Assembly (NCBI RefSeq): GCF_022605165.1
Contig: NC_063079.1
Coordinates: 506,001-570,000, forward strand
Origin: Purpureocillium takamizusanense
Taxonomy: Eukaryota; Ascomycota; Sordariomycetes; Hypocreales; Ophiocordycipitaceae
Length of the DNA stretch: 64,000 nt
Reading direction: 5' to 3'
Made by a program: the position numbers and the translations under genes. Below the pieces are notes generated by a model, which was not told where the DNA came from, searched no databases, and saw only the letters and a program-made list of their open reading frames with translations. Numbering within the stretch: position 1 is the stretch's first letter; each line of letters begins with the position of its first letter. Below are positions 10,662-21,728 of the stretch, in pieces.

Positions 10662-13600
10662 ATGGCCGCGTCTCTCCGCGGCACCCTGACCTTGAACGCG
10701 AGAAGGCCGCCCATTGGGGTTGGGTCGTCGCCGGATGCTGTGATCGCGTTGAGCGCCGGGAAATGCATCGCATCCTTCGAGCGATGCAAGGAGAGCGCCA
10801 CGGTTGTCGACGCGCAAAGGCAGTCATCCATCGAAGACCAGCTAGCCCGCTTCTCCATATGGGCGTTCAACATGGGCGTCTTCGCGAAGCCGAAGCTATC
10901 ATTGGACCATCGACTCAGAGAGGCAATCGGACTTCGTGCTACCATAGTCGGGCTTCTTGGTGTCTTGAATGACCTCGTTGTCCAGCGTGAGTTTCTGTTG
11001 CCTTACCAATTTGCAGCTATGATTTATAACACTATCTAGTATGCACGTTTCTAGCTGATCTCGGGGACCCTCTGTTGCAAATTCCCGATCGCAATCAACG
11101 CCTTGCCGGAGGCGATTTCGAGCGCCTTCTTTTGGAGATTGCCAGCGAGCTCACGTTTCTTCATGATCTCTCAAACACGATTCGCCAAGCAGGGAGAAAG
11201 GCACAGGAGGCCAAAGCCCCCAAAGACTTCGTCATCAAGGACGTACATGGGAACGAGCTCGAGGTACCCTTGATGGACGCATACGCAGGCAACATCCTCG
11301 ACCGCTTCCCTGACTGCAGTGAGGTGATTCGAAGGCGATTGGCCAAGACGATGGTTCTGAGGAGGAAGCTGATACTATATCGGAGGTTCCGCTACTCTGG
11401 CAACCCCATCAAGCCCGCTGAACCTGTGACCAAGCCCACGATCCAACCACCCCGGGATCAAGCTCCCGTCGCCAATCCACGCAGACCTATGCGAGACTCG
11501 GACCCTGAAGCAACTACCAATGTCAATTTCAAGGTTGCCGAGAGTATAGCGCAGTCGACCGCCATGAGAAGCGCGACTACTCTTGCAATGCCAGCCTTCC
11601 GAGAAGCTCAAGCGCCTACCGTGGTCTCAAGGTCGAGAACAGTCGCGATCAGCTCCCACGAGCCACTCATTTTCCCACCACCACCGAGCAAACACATCAG
11701 GAATAGATACAAATTGTTCAAATTGAAGCAAGAGGAAAAGCTCGAATACCGGTTGGGCCAGATTACTGCACGCTATACAGAAGACCCGAAAGGCGAAGAA
11801 AACGCAACGGAGGGGCTAAAAAACCTATTAGCGAACGAGCAGCAGCAAAACCAACGAGAGCTGAAAATTTTGTGGGAGGACTGCAAACAGTCTGTTGTTG
11901 AAGTGGTGTGCCCCTTCTGCCTCTGTATTCTCACCAGCGCGGACCTGAAACAAGAGGAAGTTTGGAGGTCAGTTTCTCCACACATGATGAGCAGCATCGC
12001 CGACACTAACCTGTCAACGCCCTCTAGAGAGCACGTCAAGAATGATCTAGACGCCTACGTATGCCTCTTTGAGGAATGTGATCAGCCAGACAAGATATGG
12101 GCACGTAGCGAGGCGTGGTTGAATCACATGAAGCAACACACCCTGCGATGGAAATGTCCAGCAAAGGAACATCGAGACCAGCACTTCGAGACGCAGGAGG
12201 CCTTTCGTACTCACCTCATTGAAGGGCATAGGAAGCCTTACAGCGACGCCGAGCTTGCCATGCTGGTCGACAGGAGCAGAAAAGCAACAGGGCCACTATT
12301 CACATCATGTCCCCTGTGTGGCAAAACGGTGGAAAAGGTGCATGGCATCCTTGAGCAACACATCGCTGGGCACCTCAGATCACTCGCTCTCAAGTCACTT
12401 CCTCCGGTATGTGTTTGTCGCTCGCGACTTTAGTGGGCCTTCGTCCCTGGTGAACCAGTATGGACCACCCGCAGGCGAATCACGCTGACTGGTAGCGCTA
12501 CTTACAGGACTATGACGATGAGGACGACGAAGACGAGGATGGAGCCAGTAATCAGGGATCTTTCGACGCGCTCTCTAACCGCAACACGATCAGGGCCGTC
12601 ACAGATATGGGAGAGCCACTCGTTTTCGAGGATCAGGGTGAAGTCGGCGAAATGCGGACGAGCGAGGTCCTCGCGAGCTCGAAACACAGAATAGTGCCGG
12701 AACCTTTGGAGTTCGAGTTCGATGTGTTCTCTCCAACGTACGGCGCAGAAACACTCCATCGGGCGCTGCGGCAGCGAAATGAAGCATGGACGCTCACGTC
12801 CGGCTCTGCTGACCGAGCGCTCGTAACGAATTACCTTGACGGCTGCGACACCTTCACGGGCCCAACCTCCATGTCCCGTTATGATGCCGTCCGCGACGTG
12901 TTCACATCGTCGACGCCTGATTTCACCCTACCACTGGATGCTGGTTCCCAGGGCACGACCACACTGCCCTTTGGACCTATGTACACGCCATTTCCTTCAA
13001 CACTATTGACTATGAAGGATACAGACAGCACGTCCGCGATGACTGGAATGATGACGAGTCATCACGGGGCAGTTGATGATTTTATGGAAATCGTTAGTTG
13101 GACAAGAAGGCATCAAGGTCGTATCGGATATCAGACCATAAACGATGCGCCTCAGACCAATGCGCAAAGCGGGCTAGTCGAACCTTGGTTTCCAACGGAC
13201 ACCAACGAGGCCTGGTCGGTTGTCGATGAGGAGCCTCGTGATTTGTCGGCGGCAAACATTTCCAACGCCCCTCGCTCTACACCGGCCCAGCCCGTAGATC
13301 TATCTCCATTCGTGCCGCATACCCACGGCTTTGTCATTGCTCTCCTCACACAAAAGGCAGAGAGGGAGCCTGAGCTGCGCGAACTCATGCTGCGAGTGGC
13401 TACGAAACGGGCAGGGGAACAGGAGTGGGACGAATTTTTAGACCTACTTGGTCTTCTAATACTTAATTACTATTCTTGGAGCGAGGACGAGAAGCGGGGA
13501 ACCCCGACTCTCATGCCAGACTCGACCAGCCTAGCGAAAGAAGACGGCGCAACAGCTACGTCGCATGCACAGTTCGGACCTTCGACTTTTGACGCAGCGA

Positions 13601-14103
13601 AATTAAAAAAGCCTGATCACCTAAAGGCTAGGTGCAGAGGATGCAGCAAATGTTTCACGAGCCACGACGAACTAGTTGGACACGTCGTCGCGGCGCACCA
13701 GGGCATCGTAAAGCGGTACATGTGCCGGGACCCCGCGACCGTCGGCCTTAGCTCCAGCCTCCGGTGCGAAAATCCTCTATTCAATTGTTCATCTTGCGCG
13801 TCAAAGAAGCGCTACACGAGGTGGCTCAGTGCAGGTTCGCATCTCGCAAGCTGTCACTTCGAGCGGCGCGGGTCTGGGAGCAGCAAGGAGAAGAGCGTGT
13901 CGAAGGAGACGCGCGGGACCACGAACGGTGGCAGTGACGATATGTCGACGGATCTGCAAGTCGTTTCAGAGCTCAAGCTCTGGGTCGAAGAGGTGTACGT
14001 CAGTGCTGATGGATACGTGCTGGAGCCGATTGACGCCGCGAAGCATGGTCTGGGACGAATTGACCCAGATATCATGTTTCCTACGGTAAAGTGGGCGAGG
14101 TGA
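10662..14103 (+). CDS. C2H2 zinc-finger protein of the fungal NLR-associated type
   Basis: Four exons (10662-10986, 11055-11967, 12028-12406, 12508-14103) give 1070 residues. The intron at 11968-12027 is 60 bp, stopless and in frame; it is called from GTCAGT, CACTAAC and CTAG signals and because its removal restores the usual W-R-E-H-V run. N-terminal helical region with the family-typical LARFSIWAFNMGVFAK, a basic/Pro-rich middle, then zinc-finger modules: CPFC, CLFEEC with H-x3-H (HMKQH), CPLCGK with HIAGH, an acidic DYDDEDDEDEDG stretch, and a later CRGCSKCF finger. Fungal proteins with this set often sit beside NLR or STAND genes, or are their N-terminal parts; no NACHT or repeat domain occurs here. 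Function is unknown: DNA or RNA binding or scaffolding is possible. Start uncertain within about 60 bp. Confidence 0.7.
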
Positions 14104-14275
14104 GGGGGATCTAGACGGTGGGTGTAACGAACTAAGCACAGCCGCCAGCCAGGCCGCCTAAAGAGTGAACTAAAGGAAAGGCAATAGGACCCTTATCATA
14201 TATATTACCGGTAGAACCTTGGGAGGGCACGGAATAGGTTATACAGCTACGGGCATAGCCTGTTTGACCTTGAGA

Positions 14276-14436
14276 GCTAGAGGTAAGGATTAAAGGTAGA
14301 GGTCGGAGGTAAAGGTCGGAGGTACGAGTCAAAGGTAGAGGTCGGAGGCAAAGGTTAGAGGCAGGGATCGAAGGCAGAGGGAGGTCAAGTCAGAGGCAGA
14401 GGTCAGGGGCAGGGGCAGGGGCAGAGCTAGAGGTAA
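14276..14436 (+). repeat. Degenerate purine-rich minisatellite
   Basis: Many loosely repeated 6-mers of the form AGGTCG, AGGTAA, AGGCAG and GGGGCA, all purine-rich on this strand, with units fading towards both ends. It lies about 170 bp beyond the C2H2 gene stop. Confidence 0.65.
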
Positions 14437-15492
14437 TGCCTAGCTTCAGTGAAAGAGCCCACTTCGTTCCTCAAGGCTCTGAGTAGCATGGCCGGGCTAG
14501 GCCGTGCGCTCCCCACTTGTGTAGTCTAGAATAACCTCAACTTCTTCCTATCTCTCGCCTGATAAAGTGGAAACGAACGACAGTACTTAACGCCCATTAC
14601 CATACCTCCCATCCCCGCCCAACTTCAATTCGTTCCTCAAGGTATTAGAGGTCCCCACAAGGGGCCGATCGCCTATTACTGCGCCTCTTACTGCGCCTCT
14701 CACTTAGCTTCGCCTCCAGTCCTGCTCCCCACTCGTCAATCTTTCGAGCACGAAGTACTGATAAAACGTTGTATAGGACAGAGCAGTGGTCTGCTGAGTT
14801 GGTAAGGTCTGAGACACTTTGGTTATAAGCTGTGGATTATGGCGCCAGAACGTAACGTGACGCTCTGAATTATGCCCATATGCGGAATAGCTCGCGTACT
14901 GCACCTATCTATCTACCACGCACAGTTAGTGATCTATCAACCTGGAGGTGTGGTAGATAGACGAAATGTACATGTAGATAACCCTTTCCTTCAATGAGTG
15001 AGTTAATATTTGCACAGAGCCCTTCACGTATCATGCAAGCTGCCATCTGCTAGAGGGACCAATTGCAATACTCGCTATTCCTAGGGGACGATATTGACGT
15101 ACTCAATGGCCGAGTCTGACTTTCTTGTATCCTCCTATCGGGATGTCAACCCGATGACGGAGTGTTGGTTGAATATATTCTGCGCACGGATAGTGCTACT
15201 ACATGTACAGCCCCATCCGTACGATCAGGTGAACGCTGCCACCGAGCGCTCATGTTACATTATCGCTAGTTAAAGAAGGAGGGGAGAGGGGAGGCAAGGC
15301 GTCATCTGACAATTTGGTTGGGAAGAGTTCCGAATTGCGTACTGAGATTGGCATGAACGCTCCAGGGATGCGCATCTATGCGGGGGGCCCCTGACCCTGA
15401 TTGGCATCTCGCCCCTGAAGCTGCGTGACTTTCATGTAGAGCGAACGGATAGAGTGAATAATGACTTCGGCGCGAGAGATACGTGTTTTGCA
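14437..15492. other. Intergenic, no gene seen
   Basis: No gene found. A 12-bp unit, TACTGCGCCTCT, occurs twice in tandem near 14,675-14,700. The right end holds the trypsin promoter. Confidence 0.5.
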
Positions 15493-15500
15493 TATAAATA
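15493..15500 (+). promoter_or_regulatory. TATA box of the trypsin gene
   Basis: TATAAATA, 115 bp upstream of the chosen ATG at 15608. Confidence 0.5.
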
Positions 15501-15607
15501 CTGAAAAGATGCCGCTTTGAAGACCGCTGCTTCCTCGTTTGTAGATGTTTCTCCTCACTTTCTTCGTGGTTCCGATAGACAAAACATTTGTCGCCCCAGT
15601 ACTTACA

Positions 15608-16565
15608 ATGGCGCAAAAACTCGCAATTACCATCACCCTCATGATGTCTGTCGTCTCCGCGGCGGCGATACCCGAAGAGCCGGTGAGCGCTTTCATTGTT
15701 GGCGGAGAACTAGCCAGGCCCGGCGAATTCCCTTATATCGTCAGTTTATCGAATGGGAAGTCGCAATTTTGCGGAGGCGCGTTGTTGAACGCCAACACCG
15801 TCCTCACGGCGGCCCATTGCTCCCAGGACGAGAAGGCCTCAGCTGTCCGAGTTCGTGCGGGATCCCTTGTAAGCTCCTCTTTCCTTCTTTGCTGCTATGG
15901 AAGTGACGAGCATGGCGCTCTCGTGGCTGCTCTCGGCTCCTTCAGACGTTAGCTTTAGGTGCTTCAACTAAGGAACTTGTAGACCTGGGCCTCCGGCGGC
16001 ACATCAGTAGGCGTTTCTTCCATTTTCATTCACCCCAACTATGATTCGAACACTACCGACAACGACGTCGCCCTCTGGAACCTGTCGACTCCGATTCAGG
16101 CAAGCTCAACCATTGGCTATGCCAAGTTGCCAGAGCCAGAGTCAGACCCCACGCCTGATTCAATCGCGACAATTGCGGGCTGGTACGTGCTACTCCGCGA
16201 TCAGAACTTATCGTCAACGTTACTAACCAAATATTTTGTAAATCAGGGGAGATTTGGCTTCGGGCGACGACTCGCCCCCGCCAGCAGAATTGAGAAAGGT
16301 TTCCGTCCCTGTTGTCTCGCGCGAGACTTGTCGAGCAGACTTGGAGCATTATGGGGACGTCGTCACCGATAATATGTTTTGTGCGGGACTGAAGGAGGGT
16401 GGTAAAGACTCATGCCAAGGAGACAGTGGCGGCCCTATCGTTGATCAGGCTACTGGAGCTTTGATCGGACTCGTGTCGTGGGGCGAAGGATGTGCTCGAG
16501 CATCTTCTCCCGGCGTATATGTCAGGCTGGGCAACTTTGTTCGGTTCATTGCCGACCACATGTAA
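15608..16565 (+). CDS. Secreted trypsin-like serine protease (S1A)
   Basis: Three exons (15608-15868, 15983-16182, 16247-16565; introns of 114 and 64 bp) give 259 residues. A hydrophobic signal peptide (about residues 1-20, ending ...VVSAAA) is followed by a short propeptide and the mature start IVGGELA, the usual activation site. The triad is complete: His in LTAAHC, Asp in DNDVALW, Ser in GDSGGP. Asp in KDSCQGDSGGP marks the S1 pocket of true trypsins, so cleavage after Lys/Arg is expected. The second intron has an ACTAAC branch site. The ATG at 15608 is preferred over 15545 because the signal peptide begins there and the TATA box is at 15493. In entomopathogenic and nematode-trapping fungi such trypsins help digest host protein; here that is only plausible from context. 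Confidence 0.92.
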
Positions 16566-17150
16566 GATCCCAAACTTTGGAGATCCTCATCGTTTGATGG
16601 GCCAATGGAGATATGACCACACGCGAACGGTGGTTAGGATTGGAACGGCGGAAATGAATTTCCAGCGTCGGTTTTGGTTGGTCGCTGGAGAAGCTGTCGG
16701 CCGTTGCATGTTGTCGTCTTGATTAACAAGGTGCGTCGCAAGGCTTGCAAGCAAATACATCGGATCTCAAATCTATTCAAATTAAATCAAACCGTAATCG
16801 GTGAGCCGCTGCGCAGGTAGCTGTCGGCCGACTGTTGGTCAGTCGTCGACTCGGAGACGCCTCAGTTAGATGTCAACAAGGCCTCGAAGATGTGGACCGC
16901 ATTTGAGATTCTGGGTTGGTTAGAAGAATCGTTGATGCGCCAATTCCTGTGAACAGTCTGCTGCGTTGCGACTGTAGCCTTTCTGTTCTATAGTAACTCT
17001 TACTACGACAGAAATGCAGCAGGCACTACAGGTGCCCCTCAGTGCCGGCCACCGGGCAGGGTTCAGTGTCTTTTCACTCCGTTATTCCGGAGTATTTCAA
17101 AGAGCATATGAAGATATAGACTAGGAAATAGGTCTTCCATGGTTCAACTA
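16566..17150. other. Intergenic between convergent 3' ends
   Basis: Separates the trypsin stop (plus) from the transporter stop (minus). Nothing gene-like seen; it presumably holds both polyadenylation regions. Confidence 0.5.
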
Positions 17151-18972
17151 CTAAGTTACTACCTTCTCCTCCCTAGTCTCCGCCTCGTCCCGCATAGCAG
17201 CATCATCGTTACCCCTAAGGCCAATTTTATACCATGGCAACTGGAATAGTCGATCCATGCTCTCCAGCGTGCGGCCAGCCGTCTCAGGAATAGTAAAGAC
17301 CACCCAGATCCCACCCGCAACCGTGACAGCGGCAAACGTCCAGAACGTGCCGCTCGGATTGATGCCTCCTTCACCCAACGGCAACAGCATGTTTGGAACA
17401 GCGCGTCCGTTGCCATATTGGTTGGCAAAATGCGCAACCATGATCAGCGACGTGCATGCCGCCCGGATCCGGAGCGGGAACAGCTCGGCCGTCAAAAGGT
17501 ACTGCATGCTGCTCCACCCGAGCGCCCAGCCGAACCCGCTGAAGAAAATCATGACGATGGCCGCCAGACTGGCGCCGCGTTTTGACGCAGGTACTTCAAA
17601 GTGCTTGTCCACACCTAGCTGCGGGGTGCTGGACAGGAAAGCGGCCACGTAAATCATGCTGATGGCCTGGAGAGTGATGCCAGCGAGTAGGGACCGCTTT
17701 CGCCCAACAACATCGACAAGAAATAACAAACATATCAAGGCGGCTATAAACTTAACGATTCCGTAGACTGCTGAAATGAGAAGCGATTCCTCCTGGCCGC
17801 GGACGCCAACAACGTTAAAGAGGTCCACGGCATAAAGAGTTATAGAGCCCGCGCCAGACCACTGAGAGAGGATTTGACCCATCACGCCGATATAAAGCCG
17901 ATACAAGTTGCTCGGGACAAGGAAGATCTCTTTAGCGAGCCCAATTGCGCCTTGTCCCTTGGTCGTTTCGGATTCCGCCAACCAATGGGATTGGACGGCA
18001 GACATCTCCTCAAGTACATAAGGATCATCTGGTGGCAGGTTGCGAAAGCGTGCCATGGCTTTGACCGCAAGCCCAGGCTTTCCTTGTTTGACGTAGAATC
18101 GAGGCGTCTCGGTTTGGAAGAAGGACATGAGTAAGATGACGCCTGCAAATATGAAATTGAGGCTGTTTGGTATTTGCTGAAGAGGATACTTAGCGGTTGT
18201 AAACAGCGGAGGCTCTGTGATGTTGAGGCTTACCCATTGAGCGTTGGTGCCATTTAGGTGTAGACGCGCGCCGTAGTTGGCAAAGTAGGCAATGACCAAG
18301 ATCAGGTACCCAAGGGCCGTAGAGGAGCAGGTACAGAGACCTCGAATGGGCGCCGGTGCAACTTCTGCGATGTAGATTGGTCCCACCACAGGAATCTGTC
18401 CCATGCCTGCTCAAACCCGCCAAATCAGCAAACAGTTGAGACGAATCACATGGTTGACTTGGGTTTTCGCACCGAGTCCAACGATGAATCTTCCGGCATA
18501 GACTGCGCCCAAGTGACCTTGATTCGCCATGAAAATGGTAATTCCAATCAGCCAAACTAAGCACACCTCACGCACCGTCCAGAGACGGCCGATTCTATCG
18601 CAGGCAAAGTAAGCGCTATAATGCAGCCGTTAGTCCAGACCCCAGAGTCCAATGCTACAAAACCGTTCCTAAGATTAGCGGCGCTATGACTAACATGATA
18701 GAGCCAGGAACACAGCCAATCAATGTCATGGCAGAAACGTTGCCTTTGATGTTTGCTTGCTCGGCTTTCGAGTAGTTGCCGAGGTGCAAAAGTTCTTGAA
18801 ACCCCTTGGAGTTGAAGACGCCGGTAATGAGACCTTCGTCCAAACCGCGAGCCGCACCGAGGAGGCCGAAGTTGACAACTGCAAACCATAGTCTCCAGTT
18901 GAAGACCTGCGGTGGTAGGCCTGTATTGCCAAGCTTGAAAACGTTCAGGGGCTTCTTCACCGCGGGAGCCAT
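17151..18972 (-). CDS. MFS sugar-type transporter
   Basis: Three exons (18972-18695, 18615-18473, 18406-17151; introns of 79 and 66 bp) give 558 residues, the normal size of a fungal 12-helix sugar/H+ symporter. Family marks in order: GLDEGLITGVF after the first membrane segment, ACDRIGRLWTVRE (the D-R-x-G-R loop), PIYIAEVAPAPIRG, TETPRFYVKQGK (the PESPRY position), a second loop DVVGRKRSLL and PETAGRTLESMDRLF at the end. The first intron has GTTAGT and GGACTAACGG. An alternative in-frame start lies at 19029. It is transcribed away from the AtuA-like gene across about 630 bp, so the pair probably shares control by the Zn2Cys6 regulator that follows. The substrate cannot be told; sugars, sugar acids and quinate-like acids are all carried by this family. 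Confidence 0.88.
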
Positions 18973-19029
18973 AATTTGGGCGCTAGCGAGTAAAGCTTGG
19001 AGTGACACTTTGATAGAACCGGTCACCAA

Positions 19030-19599
19030 AAGGGGTCCCTATGAAAGCGATGCTGTGCATCTAAAATGACGGTGGATTCATTACGTCGTTGAGATCTCGC
19101 CAGTCTTTATATGTAGTAAGATCCTTATTGACATCTCGCATTGATCGCAAGCTGTGACCCAAATCCAGCCCCTGTCAGATCGCTTGGCCTCCGCATTCAT
19201 GAAATGCGGGGGACGATTGCCGAGGCCTTGGTCCCCATTGCTGGAGGTAACCTCCCAATCATAACTCACCAACTATGGCCCACCACGGGCCCATCAGGAA
19301 CTACTGATATCGGATAAGCGTTCTCGCATTTGCGATATCGCACATGGAAGCGATGTCGCAAGACCGCATGCCGCCGGCTTCGCGAGAACGGGATTCGTCG
19401 CTTCCGCAGCAACCCGCTGCCCGATAGCGAAGCGCAGATCACACGCAGCTGTCTAAAAATGAAGATGATCTCGCCTTGGCCGTTTTTTTCTTAATACAGC
19501 AAGTTGCCCCAGGATTTTATAACTCACTGATCGTTTCAAACCACTGTTTGCATCGAACAATCGCTTATAACGACGACTACCCTGTGGAGAAACGTCACG
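19030..19599. promoter_or_regulatory. Divergent promoter with inverted repeats
   Basis: Shared upstream region of the transporter (minus) and the AtuA-like gene (plus). It contains a 9-bp inverted repeat, CGTTCTCGC at 19319-19327 and GCGAGAACG at 19382-19390. Between the arms lies a perfect 10-bp palindrome, GCGATATCGC, at 19332-19341. These could be operator sites for a dimeric regulator such as the Zn2Cys6 protein encoded at 21729-23750; binding is inferred. Confidence 0.4.
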
Positions 19600-21688
19600 A
19601 TGTCGCCTTCTGCTACAACTCACTGTGATTCCGGTGAAAGTGCAAGCCCAAGTCTCCCCCAAAATGCCATATGTCAAGTCGTCACCCCCGTCGGCATGAT
19701 GGGTTACGGCTTTAATGAGGAGCACACTGAGGCAGCCTTGATCCATCTCTGTCATTCTCAGACTCCAACGGCACTCATCCTAGATTCCGGTTCGACAGAC
19801 TCTGGGCCATCGAAACTAGCACTCGGAACGACCACCTGTCCCAGATCCGCCTACAAGCGAGACTTCCGCAAATTGCTCCGTCTTGCCATCCGTTACAAGG
19901 TGCCTATCCTCGTCTCGTCGGCTGGTGGTGACGGCACCGACGATCATGTCGATATGTTTGTAGACATCATCAGGGAGATTGCAGACGAAGAGGAGAACAG
20001 GTAAGTGCATACGAATCCCTCCTAGCCCACAACCGAGTTGGTGTTGATCTGTGCACAGGCATTGGAAAGTCAAGACAATCGCCATATACTGTCAGCTTGA
20101 TAAGGCATTGGTACTCAGCAGACTGGAGAGCGGCAAAATCAGGGGCTGTGGCCGCTCAGTCCCAGACCTGACCCCTGAGGTTCTCGAGCATACACCAAGA
20201 ATAGTCCCACAGATAGGGCCCGAGCCGTTCATGGACGCCATGTGCGCGAACCCGGACTTCAACGTGCTCGTCAGCGGCAGGGCATACGACCCTGCACCCT
20301 ACATCGCGTTCGCGGCGTATCACGCACTGGAACAGAAGGGCGAGCTTACCGACCTGGGCGCCGACCAGTTGGGCTCTCTTGTACACATGGGGAAGATCCT
20401 CGAATGTGGCGGCCTGTGTGCGACACCAAAAGGCATGGGTGCATACGGAATCATCAATCAAGACTTCACAGTTGACATTAGGCCGCTGACGCCCGGGGCA
20501 GTTTGCACCTCTTTGAGTGTGGCTGCGCACACTTTGTATGAGAAGACCAGGCCCGATTTACTGCCTGGGCCCGGCGGTGACCTTGATTTGGCGATGGCTA
20601 CATTCACAGAACTGAGTGACGGAGTTGGCACGAGAGTCTACGGTGCCAAGTTCTCGTTGTCCCGAGAAGATTTGGCCACGCCCTACACGGTCAAGCTCGA
20701 AGGCGCCAGGTCGACTGGTTTCCGTACGCTCATGATGGGCCACTTTAGCGACCCTATCCTCATCCCACAAATCCACGCGTATCTCGAGGCAGGCAAGGCT
20801 CTTGCTGGTCAGCAACACCAACATGTCACTGAAAAGTGGGATATATGGATTCACATGTACGGCTTTCACGAATCGCGTCCGGACGTGGTACCAGACAAGG
20901 TCTTCGTGGTCAGTGAAACCTTGGCTGAGTCACAGGCCGTAGCCACAAGCATAGCCTCTTCTTTAAGGGTCTACTTTGCGCATGGGTCATATCCCGGCCA
21001 GAAAGCCACATCAGGGACCTTTGGCATGGGCATCGGTGGCAGGTTCGAGATTGAGGTCGGAGAGTGCACCGAGTTCTCCGTCTACCACCTCCTTGAGCTC
21101 GAGAAAGGCGAAGAGCGTGCAAGTGGAGAGAATGAAACGGATTCCAACTCACTGTTCCGGTGGAAGCATTTTGACATTGGCCACGGAATGATGCAAGACT
21201 TTAAGTCTCCAAGTTCCCCGCGAGCCCCTATTCCCACTGGACTACCGCCCGCGCAAATCAAGACCACGGCCAAATTTGCAACCACAGGCTCGGCGATTCC
21301 AAGTTCGCCTCGAACTCTACTCGACATCGCCAAGGTTATTCGGTCCAAGAATGCGGGTCCATTCGAGGTGACACTGGATGTCATGTTTGACAATCGTGCC
21401 GTGTACGACCTTGTCAAGAAATCCGACATCTTGAACACGCAAACAGTAGCTAATCTCTACGGTATCGCAGCTGATGATATATCGTGGGCCGGGTTCTTTG
21501 ATGTCGCAATGGCATTCAAGGCGACTTTACCGCGACTGCGAAATGGGAAGCCAGCGGCCTCTGGAGGATTCATGGAAGATGATGTTCATGGGAGTCAGAA
21601 GTACATCAAGCTCATTGGAATTCCGCTCCCGGCTGAGCTCATTGAGGACTTGGAGGCTCTGAAAAGAGCCGAGCACGCTTGCGCGTGA
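19600..21688 (+). CDS. AtuA-like (DUF1446) / DUF4387 fusion protein
   Basis: Two exons (19600-20000, 20059-21688; one 58-bp intron) give 676 residues. About residues 25-480 match the acyclic-terpene-utilisation AtuA family: an N-terminal segment with STDSGPSKL, SSAGGDGTDDHV, GRAYDPAPYIAFA and GKILECGGLCATPKG. The last 110 residues match DUF4387 (AKVIRSKNAGPFEVTLDVMF), which in bacteria is often a separate small subunit encoded beside AtuA-like genes. AtuA of Pseudomonas belongs to the citronellol/geraniol pathway, but its reaction is not settled; the fungal fusion is widespread and uncharacterised. Neighbouring transporter and regulator suggest uptake and breakdown of one carbon source. The start is the first ATG of the frame. 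Confidence 0.85.
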
Positions 21689-21728
21689 TAGATTTCTGAA
21701 ATAGGTATCTTATTGTCAAGCCCAGAGA

